From Sedimentibacter hydroxybenzoicus DSM 7310 (GTDB lineage Bacteria > Bacillota > Clostridia > Tissierellales > Sedimentibacteraceae), in NCBI RefSeq assembly GCF_013403245.1, contig NZ_JACBNQ010000001.1:1-64000 (forward strand): a stretch of DNA of 64,000 nucleotides. The letters are read 5' to 3'. The notes beneath the pieces are model-generated. The model had not been told where the DNA came from and did not search any database. It saw only the letters and a list, made by a program, of their open reading frames with translations. Within the stretch, counting starts at the first letter, position 1, and each line of letters starts with the position of its first letter. The position numbers were made by a program, and so were the translations under genes. Below are positions 55,813 through 64,000 of this stretch, piece by piece.

Positions 55813-57009
55813 ATGAACAAAAATTTTAATGATTTATTAAACAATTTAAAAGGCTTAGATTATAAGGATCTTTATCAGAACGACTTTTTACTTACATGGG
55901 ATAAAACTCAGGAAGAATTAGAAGCAATATTCACTGTAGCAGATACTCTCAGATATTTAAGAGAAAACAACATCAGTACAAAGATATTTGATTCAGGTTT
56001 AGGGATATCTATATTTAGAGACAACTCCACAAGAACAAGGTTTTCATTTACTTCTGCATGCAACCTTTTAGGATTGACAATACAAGATTTGGATGAAGGA
56101 AAATCACAAATAGCTCACGGAGAAACAGTTAAGGAAACGGCTAATATGATTTCTTTCATGGCTGATGTAATAGGTATTCGTGATGACATGTACATTGGTA
56201 AAGGTCACACTTACGAAAAGGCAGTTGCCGAATATGTGGAAGAAGGTTTTAAGGATGGAGTTCTTGAACAAAGACCTACGGTAGTTAATCTGCAATGCGA
56301 CATCGACCACCCCACACAGACTATGGCAGATGCATTGCATTTAATTCATGAATTTGGTGGGATTGAAAATTTAAAAGGAAAGAAAATAGCTATGACTTGG
56401 GCTTATTCACCTTCATACGGAAAACCTCTTTCTGTACCACAAGGAATTATCGGTCTCATGACAAGATTCGGCATGGAAGTTGTGCTTGCACATCCTGAAG
56501 GATACGAGGTTATGCCTGAAGTAGAAGAAGTAGCAAGAAAGAACGCGGAAAAATATGGCGGGAAATTTACAAAAACAAACGATATGGCAGAAGCTTTCAA
56601 GGATGCAGACATAGTTTACCCTAAGAGCTGGGCTCCTTTTGCTGCTATGGAAGAAAGAACCAATCTTTACGGAGAAGGAAAATTTGATGAGATTAAGGAA
56701 TTAGAAAAGAAATTACTTGCACAAAATGCGAAACATACTGACTGGGCTTGTACGGAAGAATTAATGAAAACAACAAGGAACGGAAATGCACTATACATGC
56801 ACTGCCTGCCTGCTGATATAACAGGTGTAAGCTGTAAGACCGGTGAGGTAGATGCAACGGTATTTGACAAATACAGAGTGCCTCTTTACAAAGAAGCAAG
56901 CTTCAAGCCATATATTATAGCTGCTATGATATTTACGCAAAAAGTAAAAGATCCGGCAGAAACTTTACAAAAATTAATGGACCAGAATAAAGCAAGGCTG
57001 ATAAGATAA
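55813..57009 (+). CDS. ygeW: Knotted carbamoyltransferase YgeW
   Basis: A 398-residue member of the aspartate/ornithine transcarbamylase superfamily. [20 protein letters not shown] holds the carbamoyl-phosphate STRT loop. [20 protein letters not shown] has the HPTQ motif, and [20 protein letters not shown] takes the place of the ornithine-binding HCLP region. The amino-group acceptor is unknown; in purine breakdown it probably works in the direction that yields carbamoyl phosphate from a ureido compound. ATG 55813 is chosen, with AAAAAGGAG before it. It lies between ygeX and ygeY and, with arcC downstream, forms the ATP-yielding branch. Confidence 0.92.
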   Translation: MNKNFNDLLNNLKGLDYKDLYQNDFLLTWDKTQEELEAIFTVADTLRYLRENNISTKIFDSGLGISIFRDNSTRTRFSFTSACNLLGLTIQDLDEGKSQIAHGETVKETANMISFMADVIGIRDDMYIGKGHTYEKAVAEYVEEGFKDGVLEQRPTVVNLQCDIDHPTQTMADALHLIHEFGGIENLKGKKIAMTWAYSPSYGKPLSVPQGIIGLMTRFGMEVVLAHPEGYEVMPEVEEVARKNAEKYGGKFTKTNDMAEAFKDADIVYPKSWAPFAAMEERTNLYGEGKFDEIKELEKKLLAQNAKHTDWACTEELMKTTRNGNALYMHCLPADITGVSCKTGEVDATVFDKYRVPLYKEASFKPYIIAAMIFTQKVKDPAETLQKLMDQNKARLIR

Positions 57010-57031
57010 ATATATAAATTTGGAGGAAAAA

Positions 57032-58351
57032 ATGAGTTCTAATTTAGATTTCAATAAAATTAAAGAGTCAGCACAGGGTTATGAAAAAGATATGACTAAA
57101 TTCTTAAGAGATTTAGTTCGCATACCCGGTGAAAGTGCCGAAGAAAAGGGAGTTATAGACCGTATAGCTGAAGAAATGATAATGTTAGAATTTGATAAGG
57201 TTCAAATTGATCCTCAAGGTAATGTCTTGGGTTATATGGGCAATGGTGAAAAATTGATAGGCTTTGATGCACATATCGATACCGTTGGTATAGGAAATAA
57301 AGCAAACTGGCAGTTTGACCCTTATGAAGGCTTTGAATCAGACACTGAAATAGGAGGAAGAGGAACATCCGATCAATTAGGAGGTATAGTTTCAGCCGTA
57401 TATGGTGCCAAAATAATGAAGGACTTAGGTCTGTTAAATGACAAATATACTGCTTTGGTTACGGGAACAGTACAAGAAGAAGATTGCGACGGACTTTGCT
57501 GGGAATATATAATCAAAGAAGATAAGGTGAGACCGGAGTTTGTTGTTTCAACAGAGCCTACAGACGGCGGTATTTACAGAGGACAACGCGGACGTATGGA
57601 AATTCGTGTAGATGTTCAAGGTGTTTCATGCCACGGTTCCGCTCCGGAAAGAGGCGAAAATGCTATTTACAAAATGGCAGAAATATTATTAAATATACGT
57701 GACCTCAACGAAAATGACGCAGCCGATGATAAAGAAATCAAAGGTCTTGTTAAGATGCTGGATCAAAAGTATAATCCTGAATGGAAAGAAGCAAACTTCC
57801 TAGGCAGAGGTACAGTAACCACATCAGAAATATTCTTTACATCTCCAAGCCGTTGTGCAGTTGCAGATTCATGCTCAGTTTCACTGGATCGTCGTATGAC
57901 AGCAGGTGAAACATGGGAAAGCTGCTTAGATGAAATTCGTGCGCTTCCTGCAGTTAAGAAATATAACGCTAAAGTCAGCATGTATCAATATGACAGACCA
58001 AGTTACACCGGATTGGTATATCCGATAGAGTGCTATTTCCCTACATGGGTTATTCCGGAAGATCATGAAGTAACAAAATCAATGGAAGAAGCATACAAAG
58101 GACTGTATGGTACCGGCAGAAGCGGTTCGCCGGAAACCGACGCTATGAGAAAAGCACGTCCTTTAACCGATAAATGGACCTTCTCAACAAACGGAGTTTC
58201 AATAATGGGACGTAACGGCATACCTGTAATAGGATTTGGACCAGGAGCAGAAGCACAGGCCCATGCACCTAATGAAAAAACCTGGAAAGAGGATTTGGTT
58301 AAGTGTGCTGCTGTTTATGCTGCGCTTCCTATAATTTACGTTAATAAATAA
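57032..58351 (+). CDS. ygeY: M20-family hydrolase YgeY
   Basis: A 439-residue zinc amidohydrolase/peptidase-fold protein. [20 protein letters not shown] holds the first metal His-x-Asp, [20 protein letters not shown] the bridging Asp, and [18 protein letters not shown] the catalytic Glu-Glu. [16 protein letters not shown] belongs to the dimer lid domain, and [20 protein letters not shown] carries the last metal His. Family YgeY proteins are found in purine and selenium-dependent clusters; the substrate is an open-ring ureido or amide intermediate by inference. ATG 57032 (TTGGAGG upstream) is preferred over a TTG at 57020. A hairpin AGGACGG/CCGTCCT (58365-58388) follows its stop. Confidence 0.92.
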   Translation: MSSNLDFNKIKESAQGYEKDMTKFLRDLVRIPGESAEEKGVIDRIAEEMIMLEFDKVQIDPQGNVLGYMGNGEKLIGFDAHIDTVGIGNKANWQFDPYEGFESDTEIGGRGTSDQLGGIVSAVYGAKIMKDLGLLNDKYTALVTGTVQEEDCDGLCWEYIIKEDKVRPEFVVSTEPTDGGIYRGQRGRMEIRVDVQGVSCHGSAPERGENAIYKMAEILLNIRDLNENDAADDKEIKGLVKMLDQKYNPEWKEANFLGRGTVTTSEIFFTSPSRCAVADSCSVSLDRRMTAGETWESCLDEIRALPAVKKYNAKVSMYQYDRPSYTGLVYPIECYFPTWVIPEDHEVTKSMEEAYKGLYGTGRSGSPETDAMRKARPLTDKWTFSTNGVSIMGRNGIPVIGFGPGAEAQAHAPNEKTWKEDLVKCAAVYAALPIIYVNK

Positions 58352-58437
58352 ATAAAAAACAACAAGGACGGGACTAATATACCGTCCTATGTTCGTTTAT
58401 AGAAAAAAGGATGCGTTTGTGAGGAAAGGAATTAAAT

Positions 58438-60147
58438 ATGAGCGATGTAATGAAGACTTTATCATTTGAATATCTCATAGATGTCTGTTTGCAGGATTAC
58501 TATACGAAGGGTAAAATATTTGAAACTGATAAGAAGGATTTTTTTGCAGATATAAATGATAATGCAAGGATGAACTTTGACAAGGAATATTTGCGTTTAC
58601 CCATAGGACCTGCTGCAGGACCTCATACACAATTAGCTCAGAATTTACTGTCGGGCTATTTAACCGGCGGAAGATTTTTTGAGCTTAAGACGGTTCAGAT
58701 TATAGATGGTAAAGAAATGCGGTCAATGATTGAAAAACCATGTATAGACGTTAAAAATGTGGGATACAACGTTGAATGGTCAACAGAACTGACGGTGGAA
58801 GAAGCGGCCGATGAATATATCAAGGGCTCCGTATTGCTGCAGTCTATGGCTATTGAACTTGGAATATCCGATATCAAGGATTTTGTGTTCGTTATAAGCG
58901 TCGGATACAACCTTGAAGGAATTCAATCTAAAAAAATATCTGATTTCATAGATAATCTCAAGGATGCAAAAAATACAACAATATTTAAAGAGTGTATCAA
59001 TGTACTGAAAAATAACATCAGTAAATTCAAAAGGTTCAAAATTGAGGATATAGATAAGATTACTTCTAATATCACCAATACGGTAACATTATCAACAATG
59101 CACGGTGCAAAGGCGGAAGAAATATCAGATATAGCTAAGCATTTAATAGTGAACAAAAAAATTAATACATTTATAAAATGCAATGCGACGTTATTAGGCT
59201 TCGATAATGTGAGAACTATATTAGATAATCTGGGATATGAAAATATAGAACTTAAAGAAGAAGATTTTGAACATGACCTTAAATTTGATCATGCGGTAGA
59301 TATTGTCAAGCAATTAAAAAAATTAGGCAGTGAAAACAATCTTTTTGTGGGTATAAAGCTTACAAATACGCTTCCTGTCTACAATTCAAGAAAAATATTG
59401 CCGGGCGAAGCGATGTATCTGTCAGGCAAGCCGCTTTATCCAATAGCTTTGGGTGTTGCAAGGATGTTTGCGGAGAGTTTTAACGGTGATATTGCCATGT
59501 CATTCTCAGGCGGAATTGATAAAAATAACGTAGTTGATGTTTTAAAAACCGGGATTGCGCCCGTAACCGTATCCACACTTTTATTAAAGCCCGGCGGATA
59601 TAAAAACATGAAAATCTTGGCCGATAAAATATCTCATGAACAATTTAGTTTCGAAAAAGTTGATACATCCTCGGTAACGGAATTGTCTGAAAAAGCAAAG
59701 AACGATTCAAATTACAAAAATAAAGGTGATGGAAGATATTTAGAGGATACATTACCTATATATGATTGTTTTAAGAAGAATTGCGGAATCTGTGTAGACG
59801 TTTGTCCAAACAGAGCAAATATGAGAGTTTATGATGACAGATTTGATGCAAGCTATCAGATAGTCCATATAGAAAACAGATGTAATGAGTGTGATGACTG
59901 TCATACATTCTGCACAAGAGGAGGATTTCCGTATTTTAAAAAGATAACCTTATTTGCAGATGAAGAAGAATTTAACAACTCTGACAATTCGGGTATCTTA
60001 AAATTAGGAGATTCGAAGTTCTTATTAAGAGATGAAGACAAAACGGTTTATGAATACGATATAAATAATAATGTAAAAAAAGGAATTGAAAAAATTCTTG
60101 AAACAATGATAAAAGAATATCCTTATCTATGGAGGAATTATGAATAA
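58438..60147 (+). CDS. ygfK: YgfK-like oxidoreductase, short form
   Basis: A 569-residue protein. The first 430 residues resemble the YgfK dihydroorotate-dehydrogenase-like barrel: LRLPIGPAAGPHTQLAQNLL, GGRFFELKTVQIIDGKEMRS, VFVISVGYNLEGIQSKKISD, FVGIKLTNTLPVYNSRKILP and SFSGGIDKNNVVDVLKTGIA with flavin-site features. Two 4Fe-4S motifs follow: KNCGICVDVCPNRAN and NRCNECDDCHTFCTRGG (about residues 441-490). E. coli YgfK is about 1,030 residues and has an additional FAD/NAD(P)H GltD-like half, which is missing here. Electrons must come from another partner. The next gene overlaps its end by 8 bases. Confidence 0.85.
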   Translation: MSDVMKTLSFEYLIDVCLQDYYTKGKIFETDKKDFFADINDNARMNFDKEYLRLPIGPAAGPHTQLAQNLLSGYLTGGRFFELKTVQIIDGKEMRSMIEKPCIDVKNVGYNVEWSTELTVEEAADEYIKGSVLLQSMAIELGISDIKDFVFVISVGYNLEGIQSKKISDFIDNLKDAKNTTIFKECINVLKNNISKFKRFKIEDIDKITSNITNTVTLSTMHGAKAEEISDIAKHLIVNKKINTFIKCNATLLGFDNVRTILDNLGYENIELKEEDFEHDLKFDHAVDIVKQLKKLGSENNLFVGIKLTNTLPVYNSRKILPGEAMYLSGKPLYPIALGVARMFAESFNGDIAMSFSGGIDKNNVVDVLKTGIAPVTVSTLLLKPGGYKNMKILADKISHEQFSFEKVDTSSVTELSEKAKNDSNYKNKGDGRYLEDTLPIYDCFKKNCGICVDVCPNRANMRVYDDRFDASYQIVHIENRCNECDDCHTFCTRGGFPYFKKITLFADEEEFNNSDNSGILKLGDSKFLLRDEDKTVYEYDINNNVKKGIEKILETMIKEYPYLWRNYE

Positions 60148-61072
60148 GAAAGTAGTTATAGCATTAGGCGGAAATGCATTAGGAAGTACATTATCAGAAC
60201 AAATGGATGCGGTAAAGTACACGGCAAAAGCAATAGCTGATCTGGTAGAAGCTAATTATGACGTTGTTATCGCCCACGGAAACGGACCTCAGGTGGGCAT
60301 GATAAATAACGCTTTTGCGGAATATGGAAAGGTTGACCCGAAATTTCCTTTTATGCCCCTTTCAATGTGTGTTGCAATGAGTCAGGCGTACATAGGATAC
60401 GATTTACAAAATGCATTGCGGGAAGAGCTGCTGAACAGAGGAATAAAAAAACCGGTGACCTCAATAATAACTCAGGTTGTTGTTGACGAAAAAGATCCTG
60501 CATTTGCAAGACCTACAAAACCAATAGGACCTTTTATGACAGAACAGGAGGCAGAAGCAGGCAGAGCCAACGGTATGATAATTGTGGAAGATTCGGGTCG
60601 AGGCTACAGAAGAGTTGTTGCATCTCCAAAGCCACAGGATATAGTTGAAATAGATACTATTAAGGATCTTATGCAGGCAGGTCAGTTAGTAATAGCATGC
60701 GGCGGCGGCGGGATACCCGTTGTTAAGGAAGGCAGTCATTTAAGAGGTGTTGGAGCAGTAATTGACAAGGATTTTGCAAGCTCACTTTTAGCCGAAAAAA
60801 TAGATGCCGACAGTTTTGTGGTGCTTACTGCGGTTGAAAAGGTAGCCATAAGATTTGGCAAACCTGATCAGGAGTGGTTGTCGGAATTGGATATACCAAC
60901 AGCCGAAACGCATATTGCAAATAAAGAATTTGCAGAAGGCTCAATGCTTCCTAAGGTAAGAGCCGCTATTGCCTTTGCGGCATCCAAGCAAGGCAGAAAG
61001 GCTTTAATCACTTCATTGGAAAAAGCGGCTGACGGCCTGGCAGGAAAGACCGGTACTTGGATTCATTCATAA
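60140..61072 (+). CDS. arcC: Carbamate kinase
   Basis: A 310-residue amino-acid-kinase fold enzyme. KKVVIALGGNALGSTLSEQM, VVIAHGNGPQVGMINNAFAE and VIACGGGGIPVVKEGSHLRG bind ATP and carbamoyl phosphate; GVGAVIDKDFASSLLAEKID and VLTAVEKVAIRFGKPDQEWL complete the nucleotide pocket. It converts carbamoyl phosphate and ADP to ATP, ammonia and CO2, matching the YqeA position in E. coli's cluster. Overlaps the ygfK end by eight bases; TGGAGG precedes the start. Confidence 0.95.
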   Translation: MNKKVVIALGGNALGSTLSEQMDAVKYTAKAIADLVEANYDVVIAHGNGPQVGMINNAFAEYGKVDPKFPFMPLSMCVAMSQAYIGYDLQNALREELLNRGIKKPVTSIITQVVVDEKDPAFARPTKPIGPFMTEQEAEAGRANGMIIVEDSGRGYRRVVASPKPQDIVEIDTIKDLMQAGQLVIACGGGGIPVVKEGSHLRGVGAVIDKDFASSLLAEKIDADSFVVLTAVEKVAIRFGKPDQEWLSELDIPTAETHIANKEFAEGSMLPKVRAAIAFAASKQGRKALITSLEKAADGLAGKTGTWIHS

Positions 61073-61090
61073 AAAGAATAGAGGTATCTG

Positions 61091-62413
61091 ATGATAATAG
61101 GAAACGGTAAAATTATTACTAATGATTCATCCGGCAATTTTTACGATAACGGAGCAATATATATTAAAAACAATGTAATTGAAGATATCGGAAATTCAGA
61201 TGAATTAAAAAACAAATACGGCAATGAAGAATTTATTGATGTCAAGGACAAAGTAATAATGCCGGGTATGATATGTGCACACAGCCATATATACAGCGCA
61301 TATGCGAGAGGAATGTCAATCAGTAAGCCGACCACCGATTTTTTTACGGTTCTTGAAAATTTGTGGTGGAGCCTGGACAGAAAGCTGACATTGGAGGATG
61401 TCAGGTTAAATGCCTTAACTACCTATATAGAATCAATTCAAAACGGTGTTACGACATTGATTGACCATCATTCCGGACCAAATTCGGTGACCGGCAGCTT
61501 GTTTGCAATTGCAGATGCTGCAAGACAGCTTGGCATGAGAACTTCTATATGCTATGAAGTGTCCGACAGAGACGGAAAGGATATCACACAAAAAGAAATA
61601 AAAGAAAATATAGACTTTATTAAAGAGTATAAGAAAAATAATGGCGACATGATTAAGGGCTTATTTGGGCTCCATGCATCATTTACATTGTCTGATGAAA
61701 CCCTTTACAAGGTAAAAGAAGCCATGGAAGGAGTTTATGACGGTTATCATATACACGTTGCAGAAGGAATAGAGGACCAATATGATTCCTTAAAAAAATA
61801 TGGCAGAAGAGTTGTTGAAAGATTGCATGATTTTGGAATCTTAGGCAAGAGAACGATTGCTGTTCACGGTGTTCATATAAATCAAAGAGAAATTGAAATA
61901 TTAAAACATACGGATACAAGCGTAGTTCACAACCCCGAATCAAACATGAACAATGCTGTAGGATGCCCTCCTGTTGCTTCAATGCTTAAACATGGATTAA
62001 GAGTCGGACTGGGTACGGATGCATATACCAACGACATGTTTGAGTCAATGAAGGTTGCAAATATTTTACAAAGCCATCAATTGTGTGATCCGACTGTCGG
62101 CTTCAATGAAACTAAACAAATGCAGTTTGAAAACAATCCTAAAATTTTAAGCAAATATTTTAATAGGGATATCGGAATATTAAAAAAGGGTGGTTATGCG
62201 GATATAATAACACTTAATTATGATCCTTTAACCCCGATGTCAAAGGATAATTGGTTTGGTCACGCTTTGTTTGGTATGACCGGAAGAATAGTAAACGATA
62301 CAATTATAAACGGAAAATTTGTAATGAAAGACAGAGAAATATTGACAGCTGATGTAAAAGAAATTATGAGTAAGTCTCGTGAAAGAGTTAAAGAAGTATG
62401 GAAGTTCATGTAA
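61091..62413 (+). CDS. ssnA: SsnA-type metal-dependent aminohydrolase
   Basis: A 440-residue amidohydrolase-superfamily protein. VIMPGMICAHSHIYSAYARG gives the HxH metal pair, DGYHIHVAEGIEDQYD a His, KRTIAVHGVHINQRE a second His and LRVGLGTDAYTNDMFESM the metal Asp. This pattern belongs to the guanine deaminase/chlorohydrolase group, and SsnA is the cluster member in E. coli. It probably deaminates or hydrolyses a purine-derived intermediate. Coenzyme pockets are not visible. 18 bases after arcC, with GAGG before the ATG. Confidence 0.9.
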   Translation: MIIGNGKIITNDSSGNFYDNGAIYIKNNVIEDIGNSDELKNKYGNEEFIDVKDKVIMPGMICAHSHIYSAYARGMSISKPTTDFFTVLENLWWSLDRKLTLEDVRLNALTTYIESIQNGVTTLIDHHSGPNSVTGSLFAIADAARQLGMRTSICYEVSDRDGKDITQKEIKENIDFIKEYKKNNGDMIKGLFGLHASFTLSDETLYKVKEAMEGVYDGYHIHVAEGIEDQYDSLKKYGRRVVERLHDFGILGKRTIAVHGVHINQREIEILKHTDTSVVHNPESNMNNAVGCPPVASMLKHGLRVGLGTDAYTNDMFESMKVANILQSHQLCDPTVGFNETKQMQFENNPKILSKYFNRDIGILKKGGYADIITLNYDPLTPMSKDNWFGHALFGMTGRIVNDTIINGKFVMKDREILTADVKEIMSKSRERVKEVWKFM

Positions 62414-62437
62414 ATATCAAATTTTGGAGGATCAATC

Positions 62438-63799
62438 ATGAAAAATAATACTAACAATAATAACAATTCACTGTTCAGTTTAAATGGCAATCCAAGCTTA
62501 AGCACGGTAACGCCGATGTCTTTACAACATCTATTGGCGATGATAGTAGGAAACGTATTACCGGCTTTAGTATTATCGGGCGCAATAGGGCTAAACCCGG
62601 AACAGCGTATTTTACTGGTTCAGGCAAGTATGTTTATAGCAGCTGTCGGAACATTTTTACAATCCACACCTATCTTTGGCGTCGGTGCAAGGCTGCCTGT
62701 AATTATGGGTGTAAGCTTTGCATACATACCGACTATTTTAGCAATCGGGGGACAATATGGTATAGGTGCTGTATTAGGTGCACAGGTTGTAGGTGGTGTT
62801 ACCGCATTTATAGTAGGTATATTCATAGAAAAAATCAGAAAATTTTTTCCGCCAATGGTAGCGGGGACCGTTGTTTTTACAATAGGATTATCACTATATA
62901 GAGTTGCAGTTAACTACATGGCAGGAGGATTCCAACCTACCGACCCAAGATACGGCGGTTTAATATATTGGGGAATTTCAATTTTAACACTTGTAGTTGT
63001 GTTGTTGTGCAATATGTTCGGCAAAGGATATATAAAGCTTGCCGCAATATTGATAGGAATTGTTGTAGGTTACATTGCGAGCTTGATAGCAAACATAGTA
63101 ACGTTTGAGTCAATTACTTCAGCTGCTTGGTTCAGTTTACCGAGCATACTTCCGTATAAGCTTGAATTTCCAATTGCAGCTGCAGTAAGTATGGCCGTAA
63201 TGTACGTTGTCAACTCTGTTCAGGCAGTTGGTGATTTATCGGGAACAACTGTGGGCGGTATGGACAGAGAAGCAACGGACAAGGAGCTTTCAGGCGGTAT
63301 TAAGGCCAATGGTATAGTAAGTATAATCGGATCATTTATAGGTGCATTGCCGACCGCAACATACAGTCAAAATGTTGGTATAGTGGTAATGACTAAGGTT
63401 GTTAGTTTAAAGGTATTCAGATTAACAGCCTTAATGATATTGGTAGCAGGACTCATACCTAAATTTGGTGCGGTAATGACGTCAATTCCTCAAGCGGTTA
63501 TAGGAGGTGCTACGATTTCTGTTTTTGCACAAATAACTATGACAGGTATGAGATTGATAGTACAGGATGAAATGTCTGTCAGAAATACAACGATAGTAGG
63601 TCTTGGTATAGCGTTAGGAATGGGAATTACACAAATACCTAAAGAGGGATTACAATATCTTCCTGATTGGTTTAATATGGTATTTGCAAGCTCACCTGTA
63701 GTTTTAGCTACTGTAGTTGTATTCGTATTAAATATTTTGTTACCTAAAAAATCATTATCACAGGAACAGGCTGAAAGAGCTGCGATGGATAAAAAGTAA
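62438..63799 (+). CDS. Xanthine/uric-acid permease, NCS2 family
   Basis: A 453-residue transporter with 14 expected helices. QHLLAMIVGNVLPALVLSGA starts the domain; STPIFGVGARLPVIMGVSFA is a family motif; NSVQAVGDLSGTTVGGMDRE contains the NCS2 Q-x-x-x-D signature residues, and SIIGSFIGALPTATYSQNVG follows with the N-x-G motif. It imports xanthine, uric acid or uracil with protons; in this operon a purine is most likely, as for YgfU or PbuX-like proteins. TTGGAGG precedes the start. A palindromic repeat follows before hyuA. Confidence 0.9.
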   Translation: MKNNTNNNNNSLFSLNGNPSLSTVTPMSLQHLLAMIVGNVLPALVLSGAIGLNPEQRILLVQASMFIAAVGTFLQSTPIFGVGARLPVIMGVSFAYIPTILAIGGQYGIGAVLGAQVVGGVTAFIVGIFIEKIRKFFPPMVAGTVVFTIGLSLYRVAVNYMAGGFQPTDPRYGGLIYWGISILTLVVVLLCNMFGKGYIKLAAILIGIVVGYIASLIANIVTFESITSAAWFSLPSILPYKLEFPIAAAVSMAVMYVVNSVQAVGDLSGTTVGGMDREATDKELSGGIKANGIVSIIGSFIGALPTATYSQNVGIVVMTKVVSLKVFRLTALMILVAGLIPKFGAVMTSIPQAVIGGATISVFAQITMTGMRLIVQDEMSVRNTTIVGLGIALGMGITQIPKEGLQYLPDWFNMVFASSPVVLATVVVFVLNILLPKKSLSQEQAERAAMDKK

Positions 63800-63823
63800 A
63801 AGACTGAGAATCTCATGCAAGAT

Positions 63824-63888
63824 GAAGGGGGACACACCTTTATGGATGGAAAATAGCTGGAGATAAGCCTTAAAGGAATGTCCCCGTC
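63824..63888. repeat. Imperfect GGGGAC-type palindrome in hyuA leader
   Basis: GGGGGACACACCTTTAT and TTAAAGGAATGTCCCC form the mirrored ends with a loosely paired centre. It lies inside the operon between the permease and hyuA and could fold in the mRNA. It shares the GGGGAC outer part with the repeat at 54090. Confidence 0.5.
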
Positions 63889-63902
63889 AGAAGGAGGTTA
63901 CA

Positions 63903-64000
63903 TTGAACTTAATTATAAAAAACGGATTAATCAATGATAACGAAAAAAGCTATAAAGCTGACATATTAATAGAAAACGGCATAATAAAGCAAATAGGAAC
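63903..64000 (+). CDS. hyuA: Dihydropyrimidinase/hydantoinase family, start only
   Basis: The TTG start follows AAGGAGG at six bases. The 32 visible codons read LNLIIKNGLINDNEKSYKAD and ILIENGIIKQIG, the characteristic first beta strands of cyclic amidohydrolases such as YgeZ/HyuA. The protein continues past the window. In the E. coli cluster ygeZ (hyuA) is next to ygeY; here it is after the permease. The fragment is too short to see metal ligands; cluster context supports the call. Confidence 0.8.
   Translation, partial: MNLIIKNGLINDNEKSYKADILIENGIIKQIG

Overview
The window is AT-rich chromosomal DNA of a strictly anaerobic, amino-acid- and purine-fermenting Firmicute. A Sedimentibacter/Tissierellia-like host is the best guess from gene content, not a proven assignment. 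Supporting signs are strong GGAGG ribosome sites, two T-box leaders, a CIRCE-controlled groESL, a superoxide reductase, Na+-translocating decarboxylase subunits, SigI/RsgI and YgeW/X/Y-type purine catabolism.

Region 1 (1 to about 12,950) is a phage-derived element. It begins with the 5' part of an ISAs1-family transposase on the minus strand. Then come a sigma-70-like factor, a probable virion/ejection protein, a 2,204-residue polyvalent protein with a zincin motif, a late-regulator-like protein, two small helix-turn-helix proteins and a PBSX-type small terminase. No large terminase, portal, capsid or integrase gene lies in the visible part. A Panacea-domain antitoxin with an overlapping unknown partner follows, and the element stops at the 3' end of a tRNA-Arg(TCG) gene, a typical integration site.

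Region 2 (13-31.9 kb) is housekeeping and cell-envelope DNA: a SanA-like protein; a T-box leader (read here as leucine-specific) before a YkvI-type transporter and an Fe-dependent 2-oxoacid reductase-like enzyme; CtpA protease; two stalk-domain secreted proteins; a NagZ-like lipoprotein; DUF1858/DUF438 redox-type proteins; glycerol kinase; an Xaa-Pro peptidase; a PHP phosphoesterase; and T-box-controlled metG.

Region 3 (32-50 kb) holds a PAS-SpoIIE phosphatase, superoxide reductase, split ThrE exporter, CYTH protein, CoaX, an IclR regulator divergent from a class V aminotransferase (two matching 17-bp palindromic operators), a GH26 hydrolase, a broken Y-family polymerase gene, sigI-rsgI, an ABC-F protein behind an attenuator-like leader, a CDF transporter, three subunits of a Na+ decarboxylase, an FlK-like thioesterase and class II aldolase.

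Region 4 (50-64 kb) carries groESL and then a sigma-54 activator, three palindromic enhancer-like sites, a near-perfect -24/-12 promoter and a co-directional purine-degradation operon: ygeX-ygeW-ygeY-ygfK(short)-arcC-ssnA-permease-hyuA (cut by the window end). The likely logic is that purine or a breakdown product switches on the activator. The permease imports substrate, the hydrolases and lyase open and deaminate it, the transcarbamylase releases carbamoyl phosphate and carbamate kinase makes ATP. Related clusters have been described for anaerobic uric-acid breakdown, so the cluster itself is not new; its regulation and the short YgfK are the points of interest.

Several palindromic repeat families are scattered between genes. 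One of them supplies the stop codon of a membrane-protein gene.
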